A DNA stretch of 23,890 nt from Oribacterium sp. UBA3737 (GTDB taxonomy: Bacteria > Bacillota_A > Clostridia > Lachnospirales > Lachnospiraceae). The notes under the pieces are model-generated. The model was given only the letters and a program-made list of their open reading frames with translations, did not search any database and was not told where the DNA came from. Shown here one piece after another: positions 23,817-23,890 of the stretch. The stretch is taken from the NCBI GenBank assembly GCA_002371295.1, contig DFGZ01000076.1, forward strand, positions 1 to 23,890. Direction: 5' to 3'. Position 1 is the stretch's first letter, and the number at the start of each line of letters is the position of its first letter. The translations under genes and the position numbers were made by a program.

Positions 23817-23890
23817 ATGAGGATAAAAGATTATAGTGAAATGAACCTTCAGGATCTTGATGTCATGAGGGAGATCGGAAGTATCGGAAC
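23817..23890 (+). CDS. cheC: Start of a CheC-like CheY-P phosphatase gene (cut by window edge)
   Basis: The last 74 bases encode the first 24 residues of a CheC-type protein: a start M-R-I-K-D-Y, then LDVMREIGSIG. CheC proteins normally begin with a helix of the form LDVLxEIGNIGxGNA. GGGGA lies seven bases before the ATG, and the gene follows the rod gene by 20 bp. The first phosphatase motif would be D15-x3-E19-x2-S22, with Ser where Asn is expected. With only this fragment the identity is likely but not certain. It fits the chemotaxis context with cheY and fliY. Confidence 0.7.
   Translation, partial: MRIKDYSEMNLQDLDVMREIGSIG

Noticed and set aside
1..23890. Mobile element, prophage, CRISPR, tRNA or rRNA
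   Set aside because: I found no transposase, integrase, direct-repeat/spacer array or RNA gene pattern; all gaps are under 220 bp and gene content is uniform flagellar.

Overview
This window is one long, single-strand (+) block of flagellar and chemotaxis genes. It reads as a motile Gram-positive clostridium, most likely of the Lachnospiraceae type (Roseburia/Butyrivibrio-like). The reasons are: fliY (a CheC-FliN fusion) in place of a simple fliN, a cheY gene inside the switch-gene block, flbD/swrD, the TIGR02530-type flagellar operon protein, no flgH/flgI (no outer-membrane rings) among the genes seen, AGGAGG-like ribosome binding sites, and several TTG/GTG starts. The genus is an inference; nothing here proves it.

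Layout: fliE, fliF, fliG, fliH, fliI, fliJ, fliK, flgD, a TIGR02530-like gene and flgE (117-9828) encode the MS-ring, rotor, export ATPase, hook-length control, hook cap and hook. Next come flbD, motA and motB (9922-12009), a probable sub-unit with a sigma-D-like -10 element in front. Then fliM, cheY, flgC and fliY (12077-15598) encode the switch and its signal protein, interrupted by a rod gene. fliO, fliP, fliQ, fliR and flhB (15603-18825) encode the export gate. A 216-bp spacer with hairpins and a sigma-A-like promoter separates flhB from flhA. After it come flhA, the flagellar sigma factor gene, two FlgF/FlgG-family rod genes, and the first 24 codons of a cheC-like gene cut by the window edge.

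Most neighbours overlap or lie within about 100 bp and share one strand, so this is probably one or a few transcripts. The products build the basal body from the membrane outward. FliF/FliG/FliM/FliY form the rotor and switch, and FliH/I/J with FliO/P/Q/R/FlhA/FlhB form the export apparatus. FliK, FlgD and FlgE make the hook, and MotA/MotB form the stator. CheY, FliY and CheC link rotation to chemotaxis.

The gene set is ordinary. The oddities worth a look are: (1) FliY lacks the expected N-terminal CheY-docking peptide but carries two tandem, synonymous-only-diverged copies of a very similar peptide in its Pro/Ala-rich linker; (2) flgC sits between cheY and fliY; (3) fliL is not between motB and fliM, and flhF/flhG are not between flhA and the sigma gene; (4) flhA may have its own promoter. 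I saw no tRNA, rRNA, CRISPR, insertion sequence or phage gene. No stretch longer than 300 bases lacks a gene. I found no wholly new system.
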